A stretch of 64,000 nucleotides of DNA from Dyadobacter subterraneus (GTDB taxonomy: Bacteria; Bacteroidota; Bacteroidia; Cytophagales; Spirosomataceae): NCBI RefSeq assembly GCF_015221875.1, contig NZ_JACYGY010000001.1, positions 4,690,501 through 4,754,500 on the forward strand. The letters are read 5' to 3'. Position numbers and translations under genes: made by a program. This document shows, one piece after another, positions 1 through 9,102 of this stretch; the stretch's first letter is position 1, and the number at the start of each line of letters is the position of its first letter. The notes under the pieces were generated by a model. It was given only the letters and a program-made list of their open reading frames with translations. It was not told the DNA's origin and did not search any database.

Positions 1-38
1 TCGATAAGTGCATTGAATTGCTTGAAGATACCTTATGA
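1..38 (+). CDS. 3' end of a small coiled-coil protein gene (partial)
   Basis: Only the last eleven codons are in the window, reading DKCIELLEDTL before a TGA at 36-38. The stop overlaps the zapA start in an ATGA junction, so the two genes are translationally coupled. In other Bacteroidota a roughly 100-residue coiled-coil protein ends in a similar way just upstream of zapA and downstream of pheT. That identity is recalled synteny and cannot be tested here. Confidence 0.5.
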   Translation, partial: DKCIELLEDTL

Positions 39-352
39 AAAATAATCATATACCCAATCCCGATGTTTCAGTCTTCATTAAGATACTTGACAGAGGTTTT
101 AAGTTGAGTGTTCCGGCTGACCAGGAAATATTTTACAGGGAAGGTTATGATACATTCATGGAACGAGTACGAATAATTAAGAATAAAGGAAAAGGGAAAG
201 GTTACGACGATATCGAGGCCATAGCGCTTGCTTCTATTGAGTGCCTGGTGGCATTGCAAAGAAACCAGGTCGAGACAGAACGTCTTATGTCCATGTTCGA
301 TAACAGGGTGAATATTCTGGATGAGAAAGTTTCAGAAGGTATCCCTAACTAG
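35..352 (+). CDS. zapA: Cell division protein ZapA-like
   Basis: A 105-residue protein, the usual size of ZapA, which binds FtsZ and stabilises the Z-ring at mid-cell. The N-terminal half (about residues 11-50) has the ZapA pattern of a short beta strand (VFIKILDRGFKLSVP) followed by a helix. The C-terminal half, about residues 62-98, is a helical stretch suited to the dimer/tetramer coiled coil. The ATG overlaps the stop of the preceding gene (ATGA). rny follows after about 160 bp, an arrangement typical of Bacteroidota. Sequence conservation in the family is low, so the call rests on size, fold pattern and context. Confidence 0.8.
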   Translation: MKNNHIPNPDVSVFIKILDRGFKLSVPADQEIFYREGYDTFMERVRIIKNKGKGKGYDDIEAIALASIECLVALQRNQVETERLMSMFDNRVNILDEKVSEGIPN

Positions 353-369
353 TCAGTAAATTTCTGCCT

Positions 370-396
370 TGCAGACAACCAGCAAGCTTGTTTGCA
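370..396 (+). other. Hairpin in the zapA-rny spacer
   Basis: A 9-bp stem (370-378 with 388-396, one G-U pair) with a 9-nt loop lies 17 nt after the zapA stop. A short T run at 408-412 follows. It could be a weak terminator for zapA or part of a small RNA; in E. coli the 6S RNA gene ssrS lies directly downstream of zapA. No complete 6S-like fold was recognised by eye. Confidence 0.35.
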
Positions 397-514
397 GTCA
401 TTTAAACTTTTTATTAATCGTAAAAGATCTCCTTATAACCGTAAAACACAGAAGTTCGGCATTTTAAAACGCATGTAGTCGGTAGAACCCAACTATTGTA
501 AACACATTACTAAA

Positions 515-2086
515 ATGTCAAATTCTTTAATTTTTATTGTCCTTCTATCTGATATCATCGCACTGGGTGTGGGGGTATTTGCAGGTAAATACATTTTCAA
601 AAAGTCATTCGATCAAAAAGAAAAAGAAGCCCAGGACAGGGCTGCAGAGATCGTACGCAATGCCGAGCAATCAGCTGAAAATATCAAAAGAGACCGTATT
701 CTCGAAGCAAAAGAAAAGTATCTGCGACTGAAAACTGAATTTGAAGAGGAATCGAACAAGAAAAGAGTAATTCTTCAAACCAACGAACAAAAGCTAAAAC
801 AGCGCGAACAAAGTCTTCAGCAAACGGTTGAGCAAAGCAAACGCAAAGAAGCTGAGCTGGAAACGCTTAAAAATAACTTAAACCATCAGCTGGAAACCGC
901 TACTAAAAAGCGGGAAGAAGCAGAAAAAATGCTAAGTCAGCAAGTTTCCCAACTTGAAAAACTGGCTAATTTGACGGCTGATCAGGCAAGAGAACAACTG
1001 GTGGATGCCTTGAAAGCAGAAGCTGATACAAGAGCAGGTTCTTACGTGAAAAGTGCGATGGAAGAAGCCCGTCTTACTGCCACGAAAGAAGCTAAGAAAA
1101 TCGTTATCGAAACAATCCAGCGTACAGCCGCGGAACATGCGATTGAAAACTGCGTATCTGTTTTCAATATTGAAAATGACGATATCAAAGGTAAAATCAT
1201 TGGACGTGAAGGACGAAATATTCGTGCTTTGGAAGCTGCAACAGGGGTTGAAATTATTGTAGATGATACCCCGGAAGCGATTGTAATTTCCGGATTTGAT
1301 CCGGTTCGCCGTGAAATTGCCCGTCTTTCTTTACACCGTTTGGTTCAGGATGGGCGTATTCACCCTGCACGTATTGAAGAAGTTGTTGCGAAAACGCGTA
1401 AAAATATTGACGACGAAATCGTTGAAATTGGTGAGCGTACCGTCATCGATATGGGTATTCATGGTCTTCACCCTGAGCTTGTAAAAATGATCGGACGTAT
1501 GCGCTTCCGTTCATCTTACGGACAAAATCTTTTACAGCATTCGAGAGAAGTTGCAAAGCTTTGTGCAACTATGGCGTCGGAATTAGGGTTAAATACTAAA
1601 CTGGCAAAACGTGCCGGTCTTTTACACGATATTGGAAAAGTTTGGCCGGAAGAATCAGATTTGCCGCACGCAATTCTGGGTATGGAACTTGCCAAAAAAT
1701 TCAAGGAAAATCCGGAAGTATGTAATGCAATCGGAGCTCACCATGATGAAATTGAAATGACAAGTATCTTGTCTCCAATCATTCAGGTGTGTGATGCGAT
1801 TTCAGGATCACGTCCGGGTGCCCGTCGCGAGATGATGGAATCTTACATTCAGCGTCTGCGTGACCTTGAAAATATGGCCATGTCGTTTGATGGTGTTGAG
1901 AAATGTTACGCCATTCAGGCTGGTCGCGAACTTCGTGTGATCATCGATGCCGATAACGTTTCTGATGAAAAAGCGGGTATGCTTTCTTTTGATATCTCGC
2001 AAAAAATTGAAAAAGAAATGCAGTATCCGGGACAAATAAAAATTACTGTAATCCGCGAAATGCGCTCAGTGGCTTATGCGCGGTAA
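515..2086 (+). CDS. rny: Ribonuclease Y
   Basis: Membrane-anchored endoribonuclease that starts mRNA decay. The 523 residues show the full family layout: an N-terminal membrane helix (about 4-28), a long charged coiled coil (about 32-200), a KH RNA-binding domain with [10 protein letters not shown] at about 226-235, and an HD metal-dependent hydrolase domain. The catalytic HD pair is in LLHDIGK at about 371-372, with a second AHHDE motif about 40 residues later. Length matches the usual roughly 520 residues. The next gene starts 16 bp downstream, so the two are probably cotranscribed. The ATG has no Shine-Dalgarno site, normal for this phylum. Confidence 0.97.
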   Translation: MSNSLIFIVLLSDIIALGVGVFAGKYIFKKSFDQKEKEAQDRAAEIVRNAEQSAENIKRDRILEAKEKYLRLKTEFEEESNKKRVILQTNEQKLKQREQSLQQTVEQSKRKEAELETLKNNLNHQLETATKKREEAEKMLSQQVSQLEKLANLTADQAREQLVDALKAEADTRAGSYVKSAMEEARLTATKEAKKIVIETIQRTAAEHAIENCVSVFNIENDDIKGKIIGREGRNIRALEAATGVEIIVDDTPEAIVISGFDPVRREIARLSLHRLVQDGRIHPARIEEVVAKTRKNIDDEIVEIGERTVIDMGIHGLHPELVKMIGRMRFRSSYGQNLLQHSREVAKLCATMASELGLNTKLAKRAGLLHDIGKVWPEESDLPHAILGMELAKKFKENPEVCNAIGAHHDEIEMTSILSPIIQVCDAISGSRPGARREMMESYIQRLRDLENMAMSFDGVEKCYAIQAGRELRVIIDADNVSDEKAGMLSFDISQKIEKEMQYPGQIKITVIREMRSVAYAR

Positions 2087-2102
2087 ACTAGCCTAATGAT
2101 AC

Positions 2103-3638
2103 ATGAAATATTCAGAGCTGACAAGTACACAAACATTAGGCATTCATACGCTTGGTGAATTAAAAAAAGCTGGTTATGAATCCCGTTCTATCAAGCAGGA
2201 ACTTCGGGATAACCTTATTGAGAAAATAAAAAGCAAAACAGAAGTTTTCCCTGGAATCTGGGGTTATGAAGAAACGGTAATTCCTGATGTTGAGCGTGCT
2301 ATTTTATCGATGCACAACATCAATTTATTAGGGTTACGTGGACAAGCGAAAACGCGTATTGCGCGTATGATGGTAAATTTGCTGGATGAATACATTCCAT
2401 ATGTGAAAGACTCTGAACTTCACGATGATCCGTTGGCACCGTTATCCCGTTTTGCAAAAGATGTCATTGAAGAAAAAGGTGATAATACACCGATCGAATG
2501 GCTTCACAGAAATGAGCGCTACACAGAAAAACTGGCTACACCGGACGTTTCTGTGGCTGATTTAATTGGTGATGTGGATCCGATCAAAGCGGCAACTTTA
2601 AGATTGCCATATTCTGACGAGCGCGTTATTCATTACGGATTGATTCCACGTTCGCACAGAGGAATTTTTGTAATTAATGAATTACCCGATTTACAGGCTC
2701 GTATCCAGGTCGCTCTTTTCAATATTTTGCAGGAAGGCGATATCCAGATCCGTGGTTTTAAATTGAGATTACCGCTGGATATTCAGTTCGTATTTACGGC
2801 TAACCCGGAAGATTATACAAATCGTGGAAGTATTGTAACACCGTTGAAAGACCGTATTGAAAGCCAGATTGTAACACATTATCCGAAAACGCTTGAAGTA
2901 GGTAAGAAAATTACTGAGCAGGAAGCCAGTGTTAAGAAAGAGCAAAAAGAGATCGTTAAGGTTAACGAATTGATCAAAACTCTGATTGAACAAATTGCCT
3001 TTGAAGCGAGGGAAAGTGAATATGTGGATAGCAAAAGTGGTGTTTCAGCGCGTTTGACAATTTCTGCATACGAAAGTCTTTTAAGTGCTGCGGAAAGAAG
3101 AGCGCTAATCAATGGTGAAGATTCTACCTATGTGAGGATTTCTGATCTTTATGGCGTAATTCCAGCAATTTGCGGTAAGGTTGAATTGGTTTATGAAGGT
3201 GAAGTTGAAGGACCGGTCATCGTTGCGCAAAACCTGATTGGAAAAGCAATACGTACTCAATTCCTGAATTATTTCCCGGATCCGGAAAAATCCAAGAAAA
3301 GCAAGATCAATCCGTTTGCGAAAGTGATCGAATGGTTTGGCTCAGGAAACGAGATGGAAATGATCGGCGATATGCCTGATCGCGAATACATCGCCCGTCT
3401 CAAAACCATAGACGGACTGGATGATTTCGTGGATATGCTTAGTGCCTATGGCGATTCTAATGAAAAACTTTTCATGATGGAATTTGCTCTTCACGGTATG
3501 GCTGAATATTCACTAATCGGAAAACAATCACTTGACCAGGGAATCAAATTCCAGGATCTTGTGAGCAGTATGTTCTCGGGACCTGATGATGAAGATTTCG
3601 ATTTTGACGATGATGATGACGAAAAAGGAAGATTTTAA
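2103..3638 (+). CDS. MoxR/ChlI-like AAA+ ATPase (magnesium chelatase subunit I family)
   Basis: A 511-residue AAA+ ATPase. The P-loop is GLRGQAKT (about residues 77-84), the Walker B-like segment is GIFVINELPDL (about 189-199), and FTANPEDYTNRG follows as the sensor region. Bacteroidota proteins of this type are often named magnesium chelatase, but no bacteriochlorophyll or cobaltochelatase genes are present. A MoxR-like chaperone acting with a VWA-domain partner is more likely, and a suitable VWA protein is encoded at 31631-32740. The last 20 or so residues are almost all acidic. It is 16 bp downstream of rny and ends in a strong palindromic terminator. Confidence 0.85.
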   Translation: MKYSELTSTQTLGIHTLGELKKAGYESRSIKQELRDNLIEKIKSKTEVFPGIWGYEETVIPDVERAILSMHNINLLGLRGQAKTRIARMMVNLLDEYIPYVKDSELHDDPLAPLSRFAKDVIEEKGDNTPIEWLHRNERYTEKLATPDVSVADLIGDVDPIKAATLRLPYSDERVIHYGLIPRSHRGIFVINELPDLQARIQVALFNILQEGDIQIRGFKLRLPLDIQFVFTANPEDYTNRGSIVTPLKDRIESQIVTHYPKTLEVGKKITEQEASVKKEQKEIVKVNELIKTLIEQIAFEARESEYVDSKSGVSARLTISAYESLLSAAERRALINGEDSTYVRISDLYGVIPAICGKVELVYEGEVEGPVIVAQNLIGKAIRTQFLNYFPDPEKSKKSKINPFAKVIEWFGSGNEMEMIGDMPDREYIARLKTIDGLDDFVDMLSAYGDSNEKLFMMEFALHGMAEYSLIGKQSLDQGIKFQDLVSSMFSGPDDEDFDFDDDDDEKGRF

Positions 3639-3644
3639 ATCAAA

Positions 3645-3707
3645 CTTTTCCATATAAAAGTAAAGCCCTCCGGAATTTCCGGAGGGCTTTACTTTTATAT
3701 GGAAAAG
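3645..3707. terminator. 63-bp perfect palindrome, bidirectional terminator
   Basis: Positions 3645-3675 and 3677-3707 are exact reverse complements, 31 bp per arm with a single centre base. The core is GC-rich (AGCCCTCCGG) and is flanked by A- and T-rich runs, so either strand yields a GC stem followed by U-rich RNA. It lies between the convergent AAA+ ATPase gene and recA and should terminate both. Arms this long and perfect are unusual for an ordinary terminator. Confidence 0.9.
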
Positions 3708-3724
3708 AATAATTTCCCTAAAAA

Positions 3725-4795
3725 TTACTCAGGAGATCCTTCGTCAACAATATTTGGCTCCAAAGTATCAACCAAAACATCTGGCTCGTGGTTTACTTTC
3801 GCACGAACTTTTGCTTCCAGCTCATCCATCAACTCAGGATTATCTTTGATAAGCGCCTTTACCGCATCACGGCCTTGTCCAAGACGATTTCCCTCATAGC
3901 TAAACCATGAACCTGACTTTTTAACAATTTCAAGTTCCACAGCAAGGTCAATGATCTCCCCTACTTTCGAGATACCTTCGCCATACATGATGTCGAATTC
4001 AACTACCTTAAATGGAGGTGCAACTTTATTTTTTACAACCTTAACACGTGTACGGTTACCAAGAATCTGGTCAGCACTTTCTTTAATCTGACCAACACGG
4101 CGAATATCCAAACGTACGGAAGCATAATATTTCAATGCATTACCACCCGTTGTCGTTTCAGGATTACCAAACATCACACCGATCTTCTCACGCAGCTGGT
4201 TGATGAAAATACAGCAGCATCCTGTTTTGTTAATTACACCGGTAAGCTTACGTAACGCCTGAGACATCAAACGAGCCTGTAGACCCATTTTACTATCTCC
4301 CATTTCACCTTCAAGCTCCGCACGTGGTACCAAAGCTGCAACTGAGTCAATTACGATTATATCAACCGCACCACTGCTGATCAAATGCTCAGCAATTTCC
4401 AAAGCCTGCTCACCATTGTCAGGCTGCGATATCAAAAGATTTTTTGTATCAATACCAAGCTTTTCAGCATAAGCACGGTCGAAAGCATGTTCTGCATCAA
4501 TGAATGCTGCCAGTCCGCCTCTTTTCTGTGCTTCTGCTATACAATGCATTGACAATGTAGTTTTACCAGAAGATTCCGGACCGTAAATCTCAACCACACG
4601 ACCACGAGGTACTCCTCCTACTCCCAAGGCAAGATCAAGCCCAAGAGAACCCGTTGAAATAACAGGAATATCCAACACCTTGGTATCGCTCAAACGCATT
4701 ACAGTTCCCTTACCGTAAGTTTTGTCAAGTTTTTCAAGCGTTGTCTGAAGTGCTTTTAATTTGTTTTCTTTATCCGTTGTTGTTGGTTGTGCCAT
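3725..4795 (-). CDS. recA: Recombinase RecA
   Basis: DNA-dependent ATPase that forms filaments on single-stranded DNA, catalyses strand exchange and triggers SOS self-cleavage. The Walker A motif GPESSGKTT is at about residues 72-80, and [22 protein letters not shown] contributes the L1/L2 DNA-binding loops. The reading frame could begin at a TTG at 4807, but the ATG at 4795 gives the normal MAQ-type N-terminus and a standard 356 residues, so that start is used. The gene is monocistronic: it ends at the palindromic terminator and has nearly 500 bp of free sequence upstream, with a promoter element at 4985-4992. Confidence 0.98.
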   Translation of the reverse strand: MAQPTTTDKENKLKALQTTLEKLDKTYGKGTVMRLSDTKVLDIPVISTGSLGLDLALGVGGVPRGRVVEIYGPESSGKTTLSMHCIAEAQKRGGLAAFIDAEHAFDRAYAEKLGIDTKNLLISQPDNGEQALEIAEHLISSGAVDIIVIDSVAALVPRAELEGEMGDSKMGLQARLMSQALRKLTGVINKTGCCCIFINQLREKIGVMFGNPETTTGGNALKYYASVRLDIRRVGQIKESADQILGNRTRVKVVKNKVAPPFKVVEFDIMYGEGISKVGEIIDLAVELEIVKKSGSWFSYEGNRLGQGRDAVKALIKDNPELMDELEAKVRAKVNHEPDVLVDTLEPNIVDEGSPE

Positions 4796-4984
4796 AAAGC
4801 AGGACAAGTTGATTTAGTTTGTACATAAAAGCGGCCTTTTGTTCGAAAACCGCATGAAATCACTTATTTGACAAGTGTAAATTTACCCCTTTTTAATGAA
4901 ACTTAAAAGATAAATCCGCTCGCATAACGTATTATATATTTAAGTTTAAGAAAGCCGAAAACTGCTAACAGATAAACTCAGTAA

Positions 4985-4992
4985 CAAAGATA
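4985..4992 (-). promoter_or_regulatory. Candidate recA -7 element
   Basis: On the minus strand this reads TATCTTTG, an exact match to the Bacteroidota -7 consensus TAnnTTTG, about 190 nt upstream of the recA ATG. A clear -33 TTG at the usual spacing is not evident. Confidence 0.4.
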
Positions 4993-5246
4993 TGATATTT
5001 TCCGTATCAATTAAAATATTATGCAAAAAATTTATAACATAATATCAAAGAGACGTTTAGTCTCCAAAATCTGGTTGATTTGGCACAATTTATTCATCTT
5101 AATATCAAAAATAAATTTGGGCCTAACATAAATATTTGATACTCTAAATCAATCAGAAAAACGTATCCTGAAATCGGGTATTCATTTCCAGATGAAAATC
5201 CTTTATAAAAATGATTTTCATCATCTTTCTTCGATTACAGACCAAA

Positions 5247-5254
5247 TAACTTTG
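5247..5254 (+). promoter_or_regulatory. Candidate desaturase -7 element
   Basis: TAACTTTG matches TAnnTTTG and lies 37 nt upstream of the desaturase ATG. The -33 region is T-rich but lacks an exact TTG. Confidence 0.45.
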
Positions 5255-5291
5255 TCGCATTGAAACAAATTGTTATCTCGGATCTTCTTAA

Positions 5292-6038
5292 ATGTTCATA
5301 TTAATCTTTTTTATTGCGCATTGGTACCTTTCGTTGTTGATGCAAACTTTTTTCCTGCATCGTTACGCGGCTCACAAAATGTTTACGATGAGCCCGGCCT
5401 GGGAAAAATTTTTCTATACCGCAACATGGATTTTTCAGGGTTCTTCTTTTCTTAGTCCATATGCTTATGGGGTAATGCACAGACTACACCACGCCTACGC
5501 GGATACAGAGCTGGATCCGCATTCACCAAGTTTCTCAGATAGCATCGTCGATATGATGTGGAAGACGAAAAATTACTATAATAAAATTGTCCATAAAACG
5601 GACTCGATAGAACCCAAATTCAAAAAAGGAGTACCGCACTGGGAATTCATGGAAAAACTTGGTGACTCGTGGATTTCCAGAATTGGCTGGGGGCTTTTTT
5701 ATGTGGCTTTTTATATTCAGTTCGCAACAGCCTGGTGGATGTTTTTATTACTTCCAATTCATTTTTTAATGGGACCAGTGCATGGTGTGATTATCAACTG
5801 GTATGCGCACCGCTACGGATATGTCAATTTTAAAGTTGATGATACGGCGAAAAACCTGCTTCCTTTTGATTTTCTTATGATGGGAGAATCTTATCATAAC
5901 AATCACCATAAATTCGGCGGCAGAGCCAATTTCGGATTTAAATGGCACGAATTTGACCCTACTTATCCCTTTATTCTAGTGCTTAATAAATTAAAAATAA
6001 TCCGTCTCAAATCGAATAATGATTTGAATTATATGTGA
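5292..6038 (+). CDS. Acyl-CoA/acyl-lipid desaturase, membrane di-iron
   Basis: Integral membrane fatty-acid desaturase that introduces a double bond into acyl chains using O2 and a di-iron centre. The three histidine boxes are present in order: HRYAAH (about 23-28), HRLHH (about 64-68) and HNNHH (about 203-207). Hydrophobic segments surround them. At 248 residues it is short but within range for bacterial delta-9-type members, and the N-terminus begins directly in a membrane helix. It stands alone between two hairpins or promoters. Regiospecificity cannot be read from the sequence. Expression would be expected to respond to temperature or membrane state, but no operator is visible. Confidence 0.9.
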   Translation: MFILIFFIAHWYLSLLMQTFFLHRYAAHKMFTMSPAWEKFFYTATWIFQGSSFLSPYAYGVMHRLHHAYADTELDPHSPSFSDSIVDMMWKTKNYYNKIVHKTDSIEPKFKKGVPHWEFMEKLGDSWISRIGWGLFYVAFYIQFATAWWMFLLLPIHFLMGPVHGVIINWYAHRYGYVNFKVDDTAKNLLPFDFLMMGESYHNNHHKFGGRANFGFKWHEFDPTYPFILVLNKLKIIRLKSNNDLNYM

Positions 6039-6214
6039 TCAATTATCCTCCTCAATATTTAAAGTTTGTGCGTCGTGGTAACTTTTGCCACGAATGCACA
6101 AATTTTTCAGGAATTGGATAAAAGGACCTTTTTACTTTCAAAGTCTGATACAGTTATTAAGAAATTGTAATACCGTAAATAAACTAACAGCTTTTCTCTA
6201 TTTTTGTTTTATCG

Positions 6215-6245
6215 AAAAAGGCCGGTTATATTAACTGGCCTTTTT
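6215..6245. terminator. Hairpin terminator downstream of the desaturase
   Basis: A 13-bp stem (6215-6227 with 6233-6245, one G-U pair) and a 5-nt loop. The stem begins with five A and ends with five T, so it can work in either direction. It sits only 23 nt before the GTG of the next gene, so it could also act as a leader attenuator. Confidence 0.75.
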
Positions 6246-6268
6246 CATATCAACAAAAGAGAAAATCT

Positions 6269-7306
6269 GTGATCAAAAAAATATTTCTGGGTCTTTTAAT
6301 ATTCCTGATCCTGCTTGGTTTCTATTATCACGACCTGGTGAGTTACGGCTGGATGCAGGCAAAAGGCCAGGTTACCATTCTAATGAATGTTCAGGATGTT
6401 GAAGAGGTTCTGAATGACCCTGCATTTCCCGATTCTTTAAAATCAAGAATCCGTTTAATTGAAGAAATCAAGCAATTTGGTGTTGATTCGCTCGGTTTGA
6501 GTCCATCCAAAAACTATACAACTTTTTATAATCAGCACGGGAAACCGCTGATTTGGGTCATTAACGCTTCCGACAGATATCGTATCAATGCTTACAAATG
6601 GTCATTTCCAATTATTGGTACATTTCCATACAAGGGCTATTTCGACTCAACACGAGCAGTACGGGAGGAAAAAGTTTTAAAACAGGAAGGTTTTGATACG
6701 GATATTGGTGAAGTTTCAGCCTGGTCGACACTTGGATATCTTAAAGACCCGATTCTTTCAAGTATGCTAAGGCGACGGGAAGGAAGTCTTGCCAATTTAA
6801 TTCTTCATGAGCTTACCCATGGTACGCTTTTTGTCAAAAACGATCTTGAATTAAATGAAAACCTGGCCAGCTTTGTCGGTGATTTGGGAGCAATCCGCTT
6901 TTTGAAACAAAAATATGGTCCGGAGTCGAAAGAACTTCGTACATATGAATTTTCCAAAAAGTATAATGATGCCTATTCGCAGCATGTGCTTCGGGGAATT
7001 TCAAAACTGGACAGTTTGTACGGCACTTTTGAGAAAATTAAACTGGATACCTCAGCAAAAGATATTTTGAAAAATCAGGTTATTTTAAAAATACTTAATG
7101 ATGCCGATACACTGTTTGCAGACAAAAAAGCGTTGAAAACCAAAAGCAGATGGGATGATAAAAATTTGCCTAATAACGCTTACTTTATCAGTTACCAAAC
7201 TTATAAATCAAAGCAGAATTTATTTCGAAATGAATTTGAGACAAAATTCGGAGGGGATTTCAAAAAATATTTATCCTATCTGAAAGAAAAATATCCTTCT
7301 TTATAG
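6269..7306 (+). CDS. Predicted aminopeptidase (COG4324/PF10023), membrane-anchored
   Basis: A 345-residue zinc peptidase homologue. An N-terminal hydrophobic helix (about residues 3-24) anchors it or directs export. The gluzincin motif HELTH is at about 180-184 and is followed by NENLASFVGD near 196, which can supply the third zinc ligand (Glu). This arrangement and the length fit the PF10023 family. The start is GTG; no ATG lies nearby in frame with a better N-terminus. The DUF3108 gene follows 16 bp later, suggesting a two-gene operon for periplasmic or envelope proteins. The substrate is unknown. Confidence 0.8.
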   Translation: MIKKIFLGLLIFLILLGFYYHDLVSYGWMQAKGQVTILMNVQDVEEVLNDPAFPDSLKSRIRLIEEIKQFGVDSLGLSPSKNYTTFYNQHGKPLIWVINASDRYRINAYKWSFPIIGTFPYKGYFDSTRAVREEKVLKQEGFDTDIGEVSAWSTLGYLKDPILSSMLRRREGSLANLILHELTHGTLFVKNDLELNENLASFVGDLGAIRFLKQKYGPESKELRTYEFSKKYNDAYSQHVLRGISKLDSLYGTFEKIKLDTSAKDILKNQVILKILNDADTLFADKKALKTKSRWDDKNLPNNAYFISYQTYKSKQNLFRNEFETKFGGDFKKYLSYLKEKYPSL

Positions 7307-7322
7307 TACTACAACGATATTT

Positions 7323-8117
7323 ATGAAGAGATTGAAAATTACGATTATTGCAGTCTTATCACTTTTAACAGTGCTGGCTTTCAGGCAATTTGAACAGAAT
7401 AGAGTTATCGTAAATAAAAGTTTCAGTTTTGGTGAAAGAGTAGAGTACCGGGTTCATTACGGATTTATCAATGCGGCTGAGGCCAAAGTTGAAATTGCAA
7501 GAAACCTGTCAATCGTTAACAATCATCCCTGCTACAAGATCAATGTTACGGGAAGGACTGTTGGCGCCTTTGATCTGATCTCCCGTGTTCGTGACAATTG
7601 GAGGTCCTATGTGGATACGTTGTCGATTGTTCCGCATATGTTTTACCGCAGCATACAGGAAAATAAATACCGGAAAGAGGAAACTGTGGTTTTCAATCAC
7701 GATAAGGATCAGGCGATTTCGACAATCAAGGAAGAAACCAAAGCTTATAATACGCCCAAAAATATCAACGATATTATCAGCGGCTATTTTTACCTGCGCA
7801 CGATAAATTTCGAAAAAATAACTTTGGGAGAAGTAATAGAAATCCCGACCTTTTTTGATGGTGAGGTTTATAAACTACGTATCAAATATGCAGGAAAGGA
7901 TGTGATCAAAACGAAATTTGGCAAGATTAAAGTTTTGAAATTAAATCCATTAATCCCTGACAATAAGCTATTTAAGGGAGAAGGCGCAGTGAAATTATGG
8001 GTTTCGGATGATATCAACAGAATTCCGCTTAAAGCAGAAGTTGAACTGGCAATCGGCTCTTTGGAAATGGATATTAAATCTGTGAAGAATCTTCAGACGG
8101 AGCTTCAATGGTATTAA
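7323..8117 (+). CDS. DUF3108 domain-containing exported protein
   Basis: A 264-residue protein with an N-terminal signal-like helix (about 4-20), followed by a beta-rich domain typical of DUF3108 (GERVEYRVHYGFINAAEAKV near residues 37-56). Family members are periplasmic proteins of unknown function. It is closely linked to the upstream aminopeptidase. Its last 44 bp overlap the 3' end of the convergent FemAB-like gene, an unusually long convergent overlap. Confidence 0.8.
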   Translation: MKRLKITIIAVLSLLTVLAFRQFEQNRVIVNKSFSFGERVEYRVHYGFINAAEAKVEIARNLSIVNNHPCYKINVTGRTVGAFDLISRVRDNWRSYVDTLSIVPHMFYRSIQENKYRKEETVVFNHDKDQAISTIKEETKAYNTPKNINDIISGYFYLRTINFEKITLGEVIEIPTFFDGEVYKLRIKYAGKDVIKTKFGKIKVLKLNPLIPDNKLFKGEGAVKLWVSDDINRIPLKAEVELAIGSLEMDIKSVKNLQTELQWY

Positions 8118-9087
8118 TTAATTTTCGTACCCGCCAGTTTTGAATTTGTTTGAGAGGAAATGGCAGATCATTTTTCCTGACAGAGAAATAGGGAATTGGA
8201 TCCGCTCCAAAGCTTTTATAAAAAGAAGCAATTGATTTTAACTGCGGACTTTCAAAGTCAAATGTGATTGGTCTTTCCGAGTTGGATTGAAAATAATGAT
8301 CAAGCAAAATCGTTCTTGCGTTTCCCCGCCTACCAATTTCATCGGCCGCATTGAATAAGAAAATAACCTTATTGCCAGTTCTTACAAAAAGTACTCCTGC
8401 ATGAACTGTGCCTCCTATTTGCGCATAAAGAACTTCTATGGCATCACGCAGTTTTAAACTTGCCACCATATCAGATAACATGGTATAGGCTTTATCCGAA
8501 ACTCCGCCATTGATACCGGAGGCATGATGTTCCTTAAATAAATGGATAAGCAGCTCGATATCTTCACCCGGACTAATAACCCATTCAAATCTTACACCCC
8601 GTTTTAAATTCGCTTTTCTGTCAGAAGAATATTTCGCCCAAATTTCAGAAGATGAACCAGATAAGGAAAGCCAGAAAGTATGGTTTTGTCTTACTTCAAA
8701 TTTGGAAAACTGATGTAAAACGTTTTGAAGAAGGGATGAATTATCAGGATTGAAATGGTAAGCAGAGATGTAGGAAAAGCTAGAAGACAAACCTTTCAAA
8801 AACAGATCAAGCTGTTGATCTGTAAGATTTTCAATTGAGAAAAGGCCAAGATATTGGCAAAATAAAGGTTGCTGGACAACCTCAATATTCCATTTGCGCT
8901 TAATTGGCAATGGCATTACTATCTGATAATTGTCTGTGGAAGGCCAAACTAATGCTTTCCAGTTGTCGCAAACAATATCCAGATACCAACTGAAACCATA
9001 AATTACGCTTTGTCCGGATTTTGCAATCAGCTCATTCCAACGTGCATCGTTTATTTCAGAGCGTGAAAGCAGGATTGGCAAAGTCAT
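8074..9087 (-). CDS. FemAB/GNAT-fold acyltransferase-like protein
   Basis: A 337-residue protein resembling the GNAT-fold FemAB/BioF2-like group, which includes peptidyltransferases and acyltransferases. Features seen are an N-terminal GFSWYLDIV segment, a central TFWLSLSG...YSSDRKANLKRG region and a C-terminal pattern (HAGVLFVRTG, then ITFDFESPQLKSIASFYKSF) like the second GNAT lobe. The substrate is unknown. It lies 15 bp downstream of dnaA and is probably cotranscribed with it. Its 3' end overlaps the convergent DUF3108 gene by 44 bp. Confidence 0.65.
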   Translation of the reverse strand: MTLPILLSRSEINDARWNELIAKSGQSVIYGFSWYLDIVCDNWKALVWPSTDNYQIVMPLPIKRKWNIEVVQQPLFCQYLGLFSIENLTDQQLDLFLKGLSSSFSYISAYHFNPDNSSLLQNVLHQFSKFEVRQNHTFWLSLSGSSSEIWAKYSSDRKANLKRGVRFEWVISPGEDIELLIHLFKEHHASGINGGVSDKAYTMLSDMVASLKLRDAIEVLYAQIGGTVHAGVLFVRTGNKVIFLFNAADEIGRRGNARTILLDHYFQSNSERPITFDFESPQLKSIASFYKSFGADPIPYFSVRKNDLPFPLKQIQNWRVRKLINTIEAPSEDSSQI

Positions 9088-9102
9088 GGACTTAATGACC
9101 TC

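Larger units (their letters stand above)
4796..5291. other. Divergent intergenic region between recA and the desaturase gene
   Basis: About 500 bp of AT-rich sequence with no convincing gene. It holds a minus-strand TATCTTTG (4985-4992) that may drive recA and a plus-strand TAACTTTG (5247-5254) that may drive the desaturase. There is also a short inverted repeat, GAGAC/GTCTC, at 5050-5064 that could be an operator. No LexA-type box was recognised. Confidence 0.5.
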
